From the NCBI GenBank assembly GCA_934726455.1, contig CAKVDS010000004.1, forward strand, positions 24,169 through 88,168: a stretch of DNA of 64,000 bases. The letters run 5' to 3'. A program made the position numbers and the translations under genes. The notes below the pieces were generated by a model. That model had not been told where the DNA came from. It made no database searches and was given only the letters and a program-made list of their open reading frames with translations. This document shows positions 38,245-47,114 of the stretch, in pieces. The DNA is from an uncultured Bacteroidales bacterium (GTDB taxonomy: Bacteria > Bacteroidota > Bacteroidia > Bacteroidales > UBA932). Numbering within the stretch: position 1 is the first letter of the stretch; every line of letters begins with the position of its first letter.

Positions 38245-38922
38245 TCAATACTGCCTCTCGCCGAAAATAGCCGTGCCGATACGAACCATTGTGGCCCCGT
38301 ATTCTATCGCAATGCGCCAGTCCTCGGACATCCCTATGGAGAGTTCCTTGAAATCTTCGTGCTCAGGGAAAAGGTCCTTGAGATAAGAGAAGAAATGGCT
38401 GATCCTGGCGAAGTCGGCTCGGATGTCGTCTTCGTTGTCGGTATGGGTGGCCATCCCCATCAGGCCGCAGAACCGGACATTGCGGTAGTTGTCCGCCTTG
38501 AAAAGAATGTCGAGGATCTCCTCCTCCACGAAGCCCTGCTTCGTCTGCTCGGCTCCGATATGCATCTCAAGCAGGACAGGTATCACCTTGCCGTTCTTAC
38601 TTCCCCATTCATTGACATCATCCAAGAGGTGCCGGCTGTCGATTGACTCGACCATGTCGGCATACGGGAGGACCAGTTTGAGTTTGTTGGTCTGGAGGTG
38701 GCCGATGAAATGCCAGATGAACTCCTCGCGGGGGATGCCGAGCCGCCCGTGGATCTCCTCGATCTTCTGCGCGAACTCCTGAGGCCGGTTCTCACCGAAG
38801 CGGTGCTGCCCCGCATGATAGGCTTCCATTATGGCCTCGACCGGATGGAATTTGGAAACTGCCACCAGTTTGACTTCCGGCGGCAGTTCCTTCAAAATAT
38901 TGTCTATGTTTTCCTTTATCAT
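38245..38922 (-). CDS. yggS: YggS/PLPBP-family pyridoxal-phosphate homeostasis protein
   Basis: 225 aa from the ATG at 38922, 2 nt after the yidC stop; the longer frame lies inside yidC. The alanine-racemase-like barrel without a second domain carries [15 protein letters not shown], where the Lys binds PLP. Further motifs are [30 protein letters not shown] and [28 protein letters not shown]. The protein buffers PLP in the cytoplasm. Its 3' 45 bp are duplicated at 33918-33962, so its end was the integration point of a 4.3-kb insert and the gene was kept intact. Confidence 0.93.
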   Translation of the reverse strand: MIKENIDNILKELPPEVKLVAVSKFHPVEAIMEAYHAGQHRFGENRPQEFAQKIEEIHGRLGIPREEFIWHFIGHLQTNKLKLVLPYADMVESIDSRHLLDDVNEWGSKNGKVIPVLLEMHIGAEQTKQGFVEEEILDILFKADNYRNVRFCGLMGMATHTDNEDDIRADFARISHFFSYLKDLFPEHEDFKELSIGMSEDWRIAIEYGATMVRIGTAIFGERQY

Positions 38923-38924
38923 GC

Positions 38925-40778
38925 CTAACGGCGTTTCTGCTGTTGTTTGAGCTGCTGCTCCTGCATCCTCTGCACTTCTTCCAGCTTCTGCTGCCACTTG
39001 CTCTTAGGCAGCGGCTTGCCTTCGGAAGCGCGGACCTTCTCCAAGATGGCATCTTTGTTTATGGACTTGCGTATCAGCCATGTCTGAAGAATCGATATCA
39101 ACTGGGAGAGAAGATAATAGTAACTCAAGGCGGCAGAGAGGCTGTTGCAGATGAAGAACATCATTATAGGCATCATCCACAGACTCATGAACCTCATTGA
39201 TGCCGCACTCGGATCGTTGGCGTTCGGCTGCGAAGACATCGTCAGTTTGGAGTACACCCACATCGTCACAGCCATGAGAAGCGCAAAGAGCGACAGGTGA
39301 TCACCAAGAATCGGAATCCGTACACCGTAATCTATGATGGAGTCGTATGCCGAAAGGTCATGACACCACAAGAACGACTGCTGACGCAGCTCGATGGATG
39401 CAGGGAAGAAGCGGAACATGGCCCAGAGTATAGGGAATGTCAGAAGCATCGGAAGACATCCGCCCATCGGACTGACTCCGGCCCGCTTGTAGAGGGCCAT
39501 CGTCGCCTGCTGCTTCTTGAGCATCTCCTGCTGGTTGTCTGTGTGCGGATACTTGGCGTTGATCTTGTCAAGTTCCGGCTTCAGGGCAGCCATCTTGGCC
39601 GAAGACGCATAGGACTTGTAGGTCAGAGGGAAGACCACAATCTTGATCACAAGCGTCATGAGAAGGATGATCAGACCGAAGTTGCTGATGAAACGGCTGA
39701 AAAAGTCGAACATCGGGATGATCGCATACTTGGTGAACCAGCCGACAAGCCAACCCCCGAGAGGGATTATCTTCTCATATTTCTGATCGTAACTCTTAAG
39801 TGTCTTGTAGTCATTCGGGCCGAAATAAAACTCAAGCGGCACACTCACGTTGTCACCCTGACCAAGTTCCGCGCGCATCTTGGCGCTGCATGCCATGAGG
39901 TTGCGCTCCGGATCGTCCTGAAGGAAGAAATTGATGCCGAGTTCACCTGAAGAGAACTGCTGCGGAGCACGGACTATGGCGGAGAAGAACTGCTGCTGGA
40001 AAGCGAACCAGCTCAGACGCGACTCAACCCTCTTCGAAGCGCTGCGACCGCGTCCGATCTCGACAGGTTTCTTGTCCCCGTCGAAATAGTAGTCAAGCTT
40101 CGAATATTGGGTCTCATTTTTATAACCCTTCTCCATTCTCGGCATCGTAAGCTCGAAATCTATGTCGTAAGAGCTGACATTCCGAGGTATCACACCCTGC
40201 ATCCCCACGAAAGAGAGCTGGTTGTCCACGCGGTAGCTCTGTCCGAGAAGGGTATATTTCTGCTCGATGTACCCTCCCCCCTCAAAAGGGAGACGCATCA
40301 CCACAGAACTGTCGGTCACAGCCGCAAGGGTGAAGTTGAAGTCCTTGGTCTGGATATATTCTCCAGTATACAGGCTGACCGAATATTCAGCGCCGCCCGG
40401 ACGGAAAATATAGAGATCCGTACTGTCGTAATTACGGAATTTCTTCAGCCGCACGGAATAAGGCTTGGCTCCACGGGTCGTGAGTTTCATCTCGAGAACA
40501 TCATTCTCGAGGGTCACAATGCTCTCTGAAGCTTTGGAGGCACTCTCCAGAAGCGAATCCTTGTAGATTGCCACCGGCTGCTGCGGCTCCAGAGTTGCGG
40601 TTCCCGGTTCAATCACAACATCCGCTGCCATCTGCTGCGGCGGCATCTGGGCGAGCGCTATGGAATCCTGCTGAGCCTGAAGTTCCGCGGCCTTGCGGGC
40701 CCTGTCTGACTGAAAAACTGTAAACCCTATGAAAATAAGGGCGATGAGAATAAATCCGATTACCGAATTTTTATCCAT
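38925..40778 (-). CDS. yidC: Membrane protein insertase YidC
   Basis: 617 aa, typical of Gram-negative YidC. An N-terminal transmembrane helix (VIGFILIALIFIGFTVF) is followed by a large periplasmic beta domain to about residue 345. The conserved five-helix core then begins (GWLVGWFTKYAIIPMFDFFS..., YKSYASSAKMAALKPELDKI, GVSPMGGCLPMLLTFPILWAMF). It ends in a basic, Gln-rich tail (QKLEEVQRMQEQQLKQQQKRR), likely to contact ribosomes. It inserts and folds inner-membrane proteins. Its start shares a base with the stop of the DUF349 gene. Confidence 0.95.
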   Translation of the reverse strand: MDKNSVIGFILIALIFIGFTVFQSDRARKAAELQAQQDSIALAQMPPQQMAADVVIEPGTATLEPQQPVAIYKDSLLESASKASESIVTLENDVLEMKLTTRGAKPYSVRLKKFRNYDSTDLYIFRPGGAEYSVSLYTGEYIQTKDFNFTLAAVTDSSVVMRLPFEGGGYIEQKYTLLGQSYRVDNQLSFVGMQGVIPRNVSSYDIDFELTMPRMEKGYKNETQYSKLDYYFDGDKKPVEIGRGRSASKRVESRLSWFAFQQQFFSAIVRAPQQFSSGELGINFFLQDDPERNLMACSAKMRAELGQGDNVSVPLEFYFGPNDYKTLKSYDQKYEKIIPLGGWLVGWFTKYAIIPMFDFFSRFISNFGLIILLMTLVIKIVVFPLTYKSYASSAKMAALKPELDKINAKYPHTDNQQEMLKKQQATMALYKRAGVSPMGGCLPMLLTFPILWAMFRFFPASIELRQQSFLWCHDLSAYDSIIDYGVRIPILGDHLSLFALLMAVTMWVYSKLTMSSQPNANDPSAASMRFMSLWMMPIMMFFICNSLSAALSYYYLLSQLISILQTWLIRKSINKDAILEKVRASEGKPLPKSKWQQKLEEVQRMQEQQLKQQQKRR

Positions 40779-42505
40779 TATCTGCTTTCCTCCTCTGCTT
40801 TACGAATCTGGGCCTCAAGGTCTTTAAGCTCCTCCTTCGCCTTGTCAATCTTCTCCTGCATCTGCCTTATAAGCGGTTCACTGTTCTTTGAAGCAGAGAA
40901 AAATCCTATGTTGTTCTCGTAAGTGATGATATTCTGCTGAAGCGCACGGTACTTGCTGACAAGAGCATCCTTTGGACTCTGCGGCAGTCTGCCCTGACGG
41001 GCTCCCCTCGGGCTCTGCGAGAAAAGCGGGAAGACCTTTTTCATCGCATCACGGAAAGCCTCGTTGACATTGTCCTTCTCTTTGTACGGGACATGGCCGA
41101 TAGCCTGCCAACGCTCGTTGAAAGAACGCATTTTCTCGGCATTTGCCGTCTCATCCTCGCTTGGAGTGTAGGCAAGCACCTCTTCGATGAGCTTTTTCTT
41201 GGCCCTGAGATTTGAGTGGAAATCATTTTCCGAAGAAGCATTTGCGTCACGCTTCTCGAAGAACTCGTCACAGGCGGCACGGAAACGCTTCCAGAGCTGT
41301 TCGGACTTCTTGCGCGGCACGGAGCCTATTTCTTTCCACTGCTTCTGCAGGGCTACGTACTGATCTGCCGTCTTCTTCCAGTCGGTACTGTCCTTGAGAG
41401 CCTCGGCCTGATCAATCAGGGCCTGCTTCTTCTCAAGATTCGCGTTAAGATTGTCCTTTATGTCAGTAAAATACGACCTCTTCTTAGAGAAGAAAGCATC
41501 GCATGCGGCACGGAAACGGTCATATATCTTCTGATTCTCCTTCTTTGTGGCGTAACCGATTTTGCGCCACTCCTGCTGCACGGCCTCCACCTCCTTGGTA
41601 AGAGACGTCCATTCGGCCGAGCTCTTCACCTCTGCGGCGGCGAGTTCCTCAACTTTCTCGCAGAGGGCGCGCTTCTTTTCAAGGTTTTCTTCCTGCTGCT
41701 CCTTCAGCCCCTCGAAATGGGCCTGATAGCGCTTATTGATGACTGCTGTCGCCGCCTTGAAACGGTTCCAGATGTCTTCGCGTTTTTCCTTGGCCACCGG
41801 CCCGTACTCCTTCCACTGCTCATGGAGCTTCTGGAGTTCGTGGAATGCGCTCACGACGTTGTCGTTCTCGGCAAGTTTCTCGGCCGCCTCACAGAAAGCC
41901 TCCTTGGCCTCAAGATTTTTGCGGAAATCCAGATCACGCAGGTCACGGTTGATCTTGACCATGTCGTAGAACTTCTCCACATAGTACTGATATGTGTCAT
42001 TGATGTCCCTGTAAGCGCTCGCAGGCACCGGGCCGGCATCACGCCAGCGGTTCTGGAGTTCGCGGAACGCCGGGAAACGGGCGCTCACATCTTCCTGACC
42101 TTCCACGAGAGCCTTGAGCTCGTCCACTACGGCCTGTTTCTTGGCAAGGTTAGCCTCGCGCTGCTCGTCCTGCTGGCGGTTGAACTCCGCGCGCTCCTTC
42201 TTGTAGTCGGCATACATCGCCTTGAAGTTCTGCTCGACAGCCTCGAAAGGATTGCCGGAACCCTCGACGGAGGCATCCTCCCCCTTCAGCCGTGAAAGCA
42301 ATTTGTAGAATGCGGACTTTATGGCTTCCGCCTCCTTGGAACGGGACATGCTGTCCGCCCCCGACTTCAATTTCACAAAAAGGTCTGAAAGTTCCGCAAG
42401 TGACTTGCCGGAAAGATCTTCCAGCTTGTCGCCGACTGCGTCAGCCTTATCCGCTACCTCTGAAACGACCTCTTGGATCTTCTCAGGAAAGTTGTTTTCG
42501 CTCAT
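40778..42505 (-). CDS. DUF349 repeat protein
   Basis: 575 aa from the ATG at 42505. It is almost wholly helical and highly charged, with several copies of the DUF349 repeat, recognised by W-K/R-x-I/Y-G-x-V/A-x-K/R and W-x-R-F-x-A-A (for example [66 protein letters not shown]). A coiled coil ends the protein. Function is not known in Bacteroidetes; helical charged repeats suggest a scaffold or nucleic-acid-associated role. First gene of a three-gene operon with yidC and yggS. Confidence 0.85.
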   Translation of the reverse strand: MSENNFPEKIQEVVSEVADKADAVGDKLEDLSGKSLAELSDLFVKLKSGADSMSRSKEAEAIKSAFYKLLSRLKGEDASVEGSGNPFEAVEQNFKAMYADYKKERAEFNRQQDEQREANLAKKQAVVDELKALVEGQEDVSARFPAFRELQNRWRDAGPVPASAYRDINDTYQYYVEKFYDMVKINRDLRDLDFRKNLEAKEAFCEAAEKLAENDNVVSAFHELQKLHEQWKEYGPVAKEKREDIWNRFKAATAVINKRYQAHFEGLKEQQEENLEKKRALCEKVEELAAAEVKSSAEWTSLTKEVEAVQQEWRKIGYATKKENQKIYDRFRAACDAFFSKKRSYFTDIKDNLNANLEKKQALIDQAEALKDSTDWKKTADQYVALQKQWKEIGSVPRKKSEQLWKRFRAACDEFFEKRDANASSENDFHSNLRAKKKLIEEVLAYTPSEDETANAEKMRSFNERWQAIGHVPYKEKDNVNEAFRDAMKKVFPLFSQSPRGARQGRLPQSPKDALVSKYRALQQNIITYENNIGFFSASKNSEPLIRQMQEKIDKAKEELKDLEAQIRKAEEESR

Positions 42506-42588
42506 AATCGATTTAGAGTATTTATTATAACCCGACAAATATACGAATTAAAAAGACATTCGCGGCCAAACAATCCGCCAAGATTGAG

Positions 42589-42596
42589 TAAATTTG
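42589..42596 (+). promoter_or_regulatory. Promoter -7 box of trmD
   Basis: TAAATTTG, 20 nt before the trmD ATG. No clear -33 element. Confidence 0.45.
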
Positions 42597-42616
42597 CGGC
42601 AAAATCAGACAGATAT

Positions 42617-43300
42617 ATGAAAATTGACATACTGACGGTGGTTCCGGAACTCCTGGACAGCCCGCTGTCCCACTCGATTGTCGGACGCGCACGCAAAAAA
42701 GGTCTTGCAGACATCTTCATCCACGACCTGCGCAAATACGGGCTCGGACCGCGGAAAAACGTTGACGACTACAGCTATGGAGGCGATGCCGGCATGGTGA
42801 TGACCATCGAGCCGGTCTTCAGGATGATGGAGGAGCTGAAAAAGGAACGCGAATACGATGAGATCATCTATATGTCCCCGGACGGAGAGACCCTCAACCA
42901 AAGCATAGCCAACGGGCTGTCTCTTAAAGACAACATAATGATCCTCTGTGGCCACTACAAAGGTATCGACCACCGCATACGCGAACACCTCATCACACGC
43001 GAGATTTCAGTCGGGGACTATGTGGTGAGCGGCGGAGAAATCCCGGCGGCGCTGCTCACCGACGCGATAGTCCGCCTGATCCCGGGAGTGCTCACAGACG
43101 AGACTTCCGCTCTCTCGGACTGCTTTCAGGACGAGCTTCTCTCTCCGCCTGTATACACGCGTCCGGCCGAATTCAACGGGTGGAAAGTACCGGATGTGCT
43201 GCTCAGCGGCAACCCGAAACTGATACGCGAATGGCAGGACGAACAGGCTCTGGAAAGGACCAGAAAACTGCGTCCGGAACTACTTAATAAAGAAATTTAA
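42617..43300 (+). CDS. trmD: tRNA (guanine-N1)-methyltransferase TrmD
   Basis: Methylates G37 of tRNAs to prevent frameshifting. 227 aa from the ATG at 42617, with [25 protein letters not shown] at the start. The upstream part of the open frame overlaps the divergent DUF349 gene and is not coding. SPOUT-fold knot motifs: [21 protein letters not shown] and [11 protein letters not shown]. The C-terminal helical domain has [25 protein letters not shown]. Genes usual beside trmD in other phyla (rpsP, rimM, rplS) are absent here. Confidence 0.96.
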   Translation: MKIDILTVVPELLDSPLSHSIVGRARKKGLADIFIHDLRKYGLGPRKNVDDYSYGGDAGMVMTIEPVFRMMEELKKEREYDEIIYMSPDGETLNQSIANGLSLKDNIMILCGHYKGIDHRIREHLITREISVGDYVVSGGEIPAALLTDAIVRLIPGVLTDETSALSDCFQDELLSPPVYTRPAEFNGWKVPDVLLSGNPKLIREWQDEQALERTRKLRPELLNKEI

Positions 43301-43338
43301 AAATTGCAGAAATTTTTTCCAAAAAAATTTGAAAAAGT

Positions 43339-43369
43339 ATTGCATATCCAAAAAAGATGCGTACCTTTG
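43339..43369 (+). promoter_or_regulatory. Promoter of the small transcription unit after trmD
   Basis: -33 ATTG (43339-43342), a 19-nt spacer and -7 TACCTTTG (43362-43369). A full Bacteroidetes-type promoter in an intergenic region, with no normal gene downstream on this strand. Confidence 0.65.
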
Positions 43370-43374
43370 CTTTC

Positions 43375-43493
43375 GGAAATGAAACAACTCAGCCGCCGGT
43401 TTCGGCCGCGGCGTCTAACCAACGATAATTAACCTTCTATAAGGTAATACACTACTAACTAACCGTAAACCCCCGCTGAGAAGCGGGGGTTTG
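43375..43493 (+). ncRNA. Candidate small RNA (about 120 nt) with its own promoter and terminator
   Basis: Transcription should begin near 43375, and a strong terminator ends at about 43493. The predicted RNA has a GC-rich hairpin near 43392-43412 (GCCGC with GCGGC plus an inner GG/CC), a small CCTT/AAGG hairpin at 43433-43444, and a single-stranded AC/U-rich middle. A 17-codon frame (43379-43432, starting MKQLSRRFRPRR) begins about four bases after the predicted start, so a leaderless leader peptide is an alternative. Nothing lies downstream on the same strand to be regulated in cis. I do not recognise the family. Confidence 0.5.
43467..43493 (+). terminator. Terminator of the small transcription unit
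   Basis: AAACCCCCGCT (43467-43477) and AGCGGGGGTTT (43482-43492) form an 11-bp perfect stem with a GAGA tetraloop. The final TTT of the stem acts as a short U-tract. Confidence 0.75.
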
Positions 43494-43548
43494 TCGTTAC
43501 GGGCACGGAGCACATTCGAGGCTTGTCGGACAGCAGCGTACCAAGGGT

Positions 43549-43589
43549 TCAAAAAAATGTCCGGGGAAAGTTCATTTCCCCGGACATTT
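43549..43589 (-). terminator. Terminator of the FN3 lipoprotein gene
   Basis: AAATGTCCGGGGAAA (43555-43569) pairs perfectly with TTTCCCCGGACATTT (43575-43589) over 15 bp. On the minus strand a run of seven T follows. Confidence 0.88.
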
Positions 43590-43640
43590 CTAACTTTTAT
43601 CTGTGTTTCTCCGGCGAAAAGCCGTTTTACCGGAGAAAAC

Positions 43641-44618
43641 CTATTTTTTACCATCGAGAACTTTGACGTCATCTCCCGGATTCTCCGGCATCTCCAGCCA
43701 GAACCAGTTGAGAACATCGTTGCCGTTCTTGTCCTCGCCTACTGCGGCATAGAAAAGATTGCTTCCGGCCTTCCAGCCTGCACCGTTGTCGTTGAACTTG
43801 TGCACGGCCGTGTTGGCGTATACACCTGGCACATTATCCTCATAGTCCAGGACGACATAGTATGCGTATTTACTCTCCGTGGCCATCCCCTCTCCGATCA
43901 CATTGACATTGTCAGTTGTCGTGAAGTAGTCTTTGACAGCGCTATTAGGGACGTTGTGGCAGTAGATGGTGTTCTTGCCTGCGAATTCCTTGTATTCGAA
44001 CACTACCGCAACCCATGGTTTCTCTGCTGTCGAGGCGTCGGCTGTCGTGAAAAGGTACGGTACATCGTTGACGTATGCGATATACGAGGTGGCTGCTGAG
44101 AGGCCTTTGAATGTCAGGTAAGTATCTGTCAATCCATCCTCTTTGAGAAGGTCCGTCTGAGGTGCGTCCTTGGCCACGAGTCTGTAGGAGTAGGTCTCGG
44201 CATTGGCTTTCCATGTGAGACAGGCGCCGGCATCAGTTATGGCTGTGCCCGGGATACCGACGGCTGTGAACTTGAGGACGGCCGCCTCGGAGTCAGCATC
44301 GGAAGTCCCCTCCGTCGCTACGGCTGTTACAGTGAAGGTGTACTCAACCCCGGCGGCAAGTCCGCTCACTGAAGCTTCAGTGGCAGTGCATGCTGCATCT
44401 TCTTTGGCGACGGTGCCGTCAGCTGCGACCACCTTGTAGGAATAGGCGGAGGCATTCTCGACTGCCGTCCAGCTGAACTCGTAGGCTTTTGAGTCTACTG
44501 ACACTACATAACTTGGCTCCGGTGACACAAGCGGAGTCTTGACTTCCTCTTTATTGCATCCCGCAACAAAAAGGACTACAGCTGCCGCGGCAGCTGTGGC
44601 GATAAGGTTTGTTTTCAT
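43641..44618 (-). CDS. Fibronectin type III domain lipoprotein
   Basis: 325 aa. The signal peptide ends in the lipobox VAGC. Residues about 35-118 form an FN3 domain (YEFSWTAVENASAYSYKVVAADG..., VSGLAAGVEYTFTVTAVA). A second, more diverged FN3-like unit covers about 120-195 (ACLTWKANAETYSYRLVAKDA). The C-terminal 130 residues are beta-rich with aromatic residues and match nothing I know. It is a likely surface lipoprotein; FN3 modules are often spacers in glycan-handling proteins. It has its own strong terminator. Confidence 0.75.
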   Translation of the reverse strand: MKTNLIATAAAAAVVLFVAGCNKEEVKTPLVSPEPSYVVSVDSKAYEFSWTAVENASAYSYKVVAADGTVAKEDAACTATEASVSGLAAGVEYTFTVTAVATEGTSDADSEAAVLKFTAVGIPGTAITDAGACLTWKANAETYSYRLVAKDAPQTDLLKEDGLTDTYLTFKGLSAATSYIAYVNDVPYLFTTADASTAEKPWVAVVFEYKEFAGKNTIYCHNVPNSAVKDYFTTTDNVNVIGEGMATESKYAYYVVLDYEDNVPGVYANTAVHKFNDNGAGWKAGSNLFYAAVGEDKNGNDVLNWFWLEMPENPGDDVKVLDGKK

Positions 44619-44656
44619 TGGGCTATTAAATTTGTGAGCCGCTAATATAATGATTT

Positions 44657-46273
44657 TTATTTCCTTCCTGCCTTGTAGTCCATCGCCGCCTTCACGAAAG
44701 CGGTGAAAATCGGCTGCGGGTGTTCAGGGGTGCTCTTGAATTCCGGGTGGAACTGCACGCCGATGAAGAACGGGTGTGACGGTATTTCCACGACCTCGAC
44801 CAGCCCGGTCTGCGGGTTGCGCCCGGTAGCCATGAGGCCTGCGTTCTCAAATGCCTCAAGGTATTCGGAGTTGAATTCGTAGCGGTGACGGTGCCTTTCG
44901 GAAATCATTTCCGTGCCGTAGATGCGCTCCACAAGGGAGCCTTTCTTGAGCTGGCAGTCGTAGGCGCCGAGCCTCATGGTGCCGCCCTTGATGGTGGTGG
45001 ATTTCTGGTCTTCCATGAGGTCGATGACCGGATGGGAGGATTTAGGGTTGACTTCCGCGGAGGCCGCATCCTTGTATCCGAGCACGTCGCGCGCGAATTC
45101 CACCACGCACATCTGCATGCCGAGGCAGATTCCGAAGAACGGCACATTGTGCTCACGGGCGTACCTTACGGCCACGATTTTCCCTTCCAGACCGCGTTCG
45201 CCGAATCCCGGCGCCACGAGGATGCCGTCCATCTTGCCAAGGACTTCTTCGGCATTGCTTTCGTCAAGATGTTCGCTGTGGACGGTGTGCACCCTGACCT
45301 TGCACTCGTTGGCGGCCCCGGCATGGACGAATGATTCGAGGATTGACTTGTAGGCGTCCTGAAGCTCCACGTATTTGCCCACCAGGGCTATGTCTACCTC
45401 TGATTTAGGATTTTTGAGACGGGAAAGGAACCCGTTCCATGCCTTCATGTCCGGCTGGGCGAAATTCTCAACCTGCAAGTGACGCACCACGAGCTCGTCA
45501 AGATGCTCCTCGTGCATATTGAGAGGGACTTGGTAGATGCTCCATGCGTCGATGGACTGGATGACATGCCCCGGCTTGACGTTGCAGAAGAGAGCCACTT
45601 TCTTGCGGAGCTCCGGGGTCAGCGGGTGCTCGGTACGGCAGACTATCACGTCCGGCTGGACTCCGGCCTGCTGGAGCATCTGCACAGAATGCTGTGTCGG
45701 CTTGGTTTTCAGCTCTTTAGCCGCGCTGAGATAAGGAACGAGGGTGAGGTGTATGGACATGCAGTCCTCTTCAGGGAGTTCCCACTGGAGCTGGCGCACA
45801 GCCTCCACAAACGGCTGGGATTCCATGTCCCCGACGGTGCCGCCGATCTCCGTGATGATGATGTCGTATTTGCCTGTCTTGCCGAGCAACAGCATGCGGC
45901 GCTTGATCTCATCGGTGATATGCGGGACTATCTGGACAGTCTTGCCAAGATACGCGCCTTCGCGCTCCTTGGTGATGACGGTGTTGTATATTTTGCCGGT
46001 GGTGACATTGTTGGCTTTTGAGGTGTGGACACCGAGGAAACGCTCGTAGTGTCCGAGGTCGAGGTCGGTCTCCGCCCCGTCTTCCGTCACGTAGCACTCT
46101 CCGTGCTCATAGGGGTTGAGGGTACCCGGATCGATGTTGATATAGGGGTCAAACTTCTGAATTGTGACTCTCAAGCCTCTGGCCTGTAGGAGTTTTGCAA
46201 GTGATGCGGCGATTATGCCCTTGCCGAGTGAAGACGCCACTCCGCCCGTGACAAATATATACTTTGTATCCAT
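44657..46273 (-). CDS. pyrG: CTP synthase
   Basis: Makes CTP from UTP with glutamine as amide donor. 538 aa from the ATG at 46273; the in-frame extension starts with TTG. The synthase domain begins KYIFVTGGVASSLGKG with its P-loop, then KFDPYINIDPGTLNPYEHGE. The glutaminase domain has GICLGMQMCVVEFAR with the catalytic Cys and HPEFKSTPEHPQP with the His-Glu pair. Length is as in other bacteria. It is divergent from the glutaminyl cyclase gene; a TATATTTG box sits 9 nt before the ATG. Confidence 0.97.
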   Translation of the reverse strand: MDTKYIFVTGGVASSLGKGIIAASLAKLLQARGLRVTIQKFDPYINIDPGTLNPYEHGECYVTEDGAETDLDLGHYERFLGVHTSKANNVTTGKIYNTVITKEREGAYLGKTVQIVPHITDEIKRRMLLLGKTGKYDIIITEIGGTVGDMESQPFVEAVRQLQWELPEEDCMSIHLTLVPYLSAAKELKTKPTQHSVQMLQQAGVQPDVIVCRTEHPLTPELRKKVALFCNVKPGHVIQSIDAWSIYQVPLNMHEEHLDELVVRHLQVENFAQPDMKAWNGFLSRLKNPKSEVDIALVGKYVELQDAYKSILESFVHAGAANECKVRVHTVHSEHLDESNAEEVLGKMDGILVAPGFGERGLEGKIVAVRYAREHNVPFFGICLGMQMCVVEFARDVLGYKDAASAEVNPKSSHPVIDLMEDQKSTTIKGGTMRLGAYDCQLKKGSLVERIYGTEMISERHRHRYEFNSEYLEAFENAGLMATGRNPQTGLVEVVEIPSHPFFIGVQFHPEFKSTPEHPQPIFTAFVKAAMDYKAGRK

Positions 46274-46282
46274 AACGGGACG

Positions 46283-46309
46283 CAAATATACAATTAGTTT
46301 GTAAATTCG
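46283..46309. promoter_or_regulatory. Back-to-back -7 boxes of pyrG and the glutaminyl cyclase gene
   Basis: Minus strand TATATTTG (46290-46283), 9 nt before the pyrG ATG. Plus strand TAAATTCG (46302-46309), one base from consensus, 5 nt before the cyclase ATG. Both imply very short leaders. Confidence 0.4.
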
Positions 46310-46314
46310 CGGCT

Positions 46315-47085
46315 ATGAAAAGGAGCATAATTTCAATTTTGTTGATTGCGGGCCTTTGTGCGGCTGTATCCGCAGGCTGCCAGGCGAAGGTCACGCAATA
46401 TAAGGTAAAGGTGGTGAAAGAATACCCCCACGACACCGCCGCCTATACACAAGGGCTGTTCTATGACGGGGGGCAGATGTACGAGAGCACGGGGCAGTTC
46501 GGAAAGTCTTCGTTCCGGGTGGTCGATTACCAGACCGGGAAGGTCAGCCGTAAGCTGGATTTCGCACGCAAGTATTTCGGAGAGGGTTCTGTCATGCTTG
46601 ACGGGAAACTCTACATCCTTACCTGGACCAACAAGGTCGCGTTCGTCTATGATGCGGCAACGCTCAAGTATGAAAAGACCTTTTCATATCCGCGTGAAGG
46701 CTGGGGTCTCACCACAGACGGGAAGTCACTCATAGCCTCCGACGGTTCTTCAAGGATCTATTATCTCACCAAGGACTTCAAGCAGGTCAAAACGCTGGAT
46801 GTCAAGCTCAACGGCAGACCCGTAAGGTATCTGAACGAACTCGAGTGGATAGACGGGAAAATCTGGGCCAATGTCTACATGACAGACATGATTGTCATCA
46901 TCAATCCTTCCGACGGGCGGGTCGAAGCCACGGTGGACTGCACCGGATTGCTCCCTGACAGGCTGCGCACCGCCGACACGGATGTCCTCAACGGCATCGC
47001 CTACGACAGCAAGACAGGGAAAATATGGCTGACCGGCAAGAACTGGCCGCGTCTATACGAAGTGAGCCTCGTCCCGGTAAAATAA
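46315..47085 (+). CDS. Glutaminyl-peptide cyclotransferase, beta-propeller type
   Basis: 256 aa. Converts N-terminal Gln of exported proteins to pyroglutamate, an important modification in Bacteroidetes whose signal peptidase often leaves Gln at +1. The signal sequence ends SAGC, so it is probably a lipoprotein. The propeller motif HDTAAYTQGLFYDGG near residue 41 is the family mark. It continues with YESTGQFGKSSFRVVD, ILTWTNKVAFVYD, LNELEWIDGKIWANVY and LNGIAYDSKTGKIWLTGKNWPRLYEV. Length and motifs are normal. Confidence 0.88.
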   Translation: MKRSIISILLIAGLCAAVSAGCQAKVTQYKVKVVKEYPHDTAAYTQGLFYDGGQMYESTGQFGKSSFRVVDYQTGKVSRKLDFARKYFGEGSVMLDGKLYILTWTNKVAFVYDAATLKYEKTFSYPREGWGLTTDGKSLIASDGSSRIYYLTKDFKQVKTLDVKLNGRPVRYLNELEWIDGKIWANVYMTDMIVIINPSDGRVEATVDCTGLLPDRLRTADTDVLNGIAYDSKTGKIWLTGKNWPRLYEVSLVPVK

Positions 47086-47114
47086 TGGGCAGCCCGTTTG
47101 GGCCGCCCTCCATT

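Noticed and set aside
44583..44596. GC-rich palindrome near the start of the FN3 lipoprotein gene
   Set aside because: It encodes the Ala-rich signal peptide (ATAAAAAV); GCN codon repeats explain the symmetry.
44624..44634. TAAATTTG box on the plus strand between the FN3 gene and pyrG
   Set aside because: It would drive only antisense transcription into pyrG; a single 8-mer without a -33 element in AT-rich DNA is not enough.
47087..47108. GGGC-rich hairpin after the glutaminyl cyclase gene
   Set aside because: The stem has a mismatch and no T-run; it may help ending of convergent transcripts but is not a convincing terminator.
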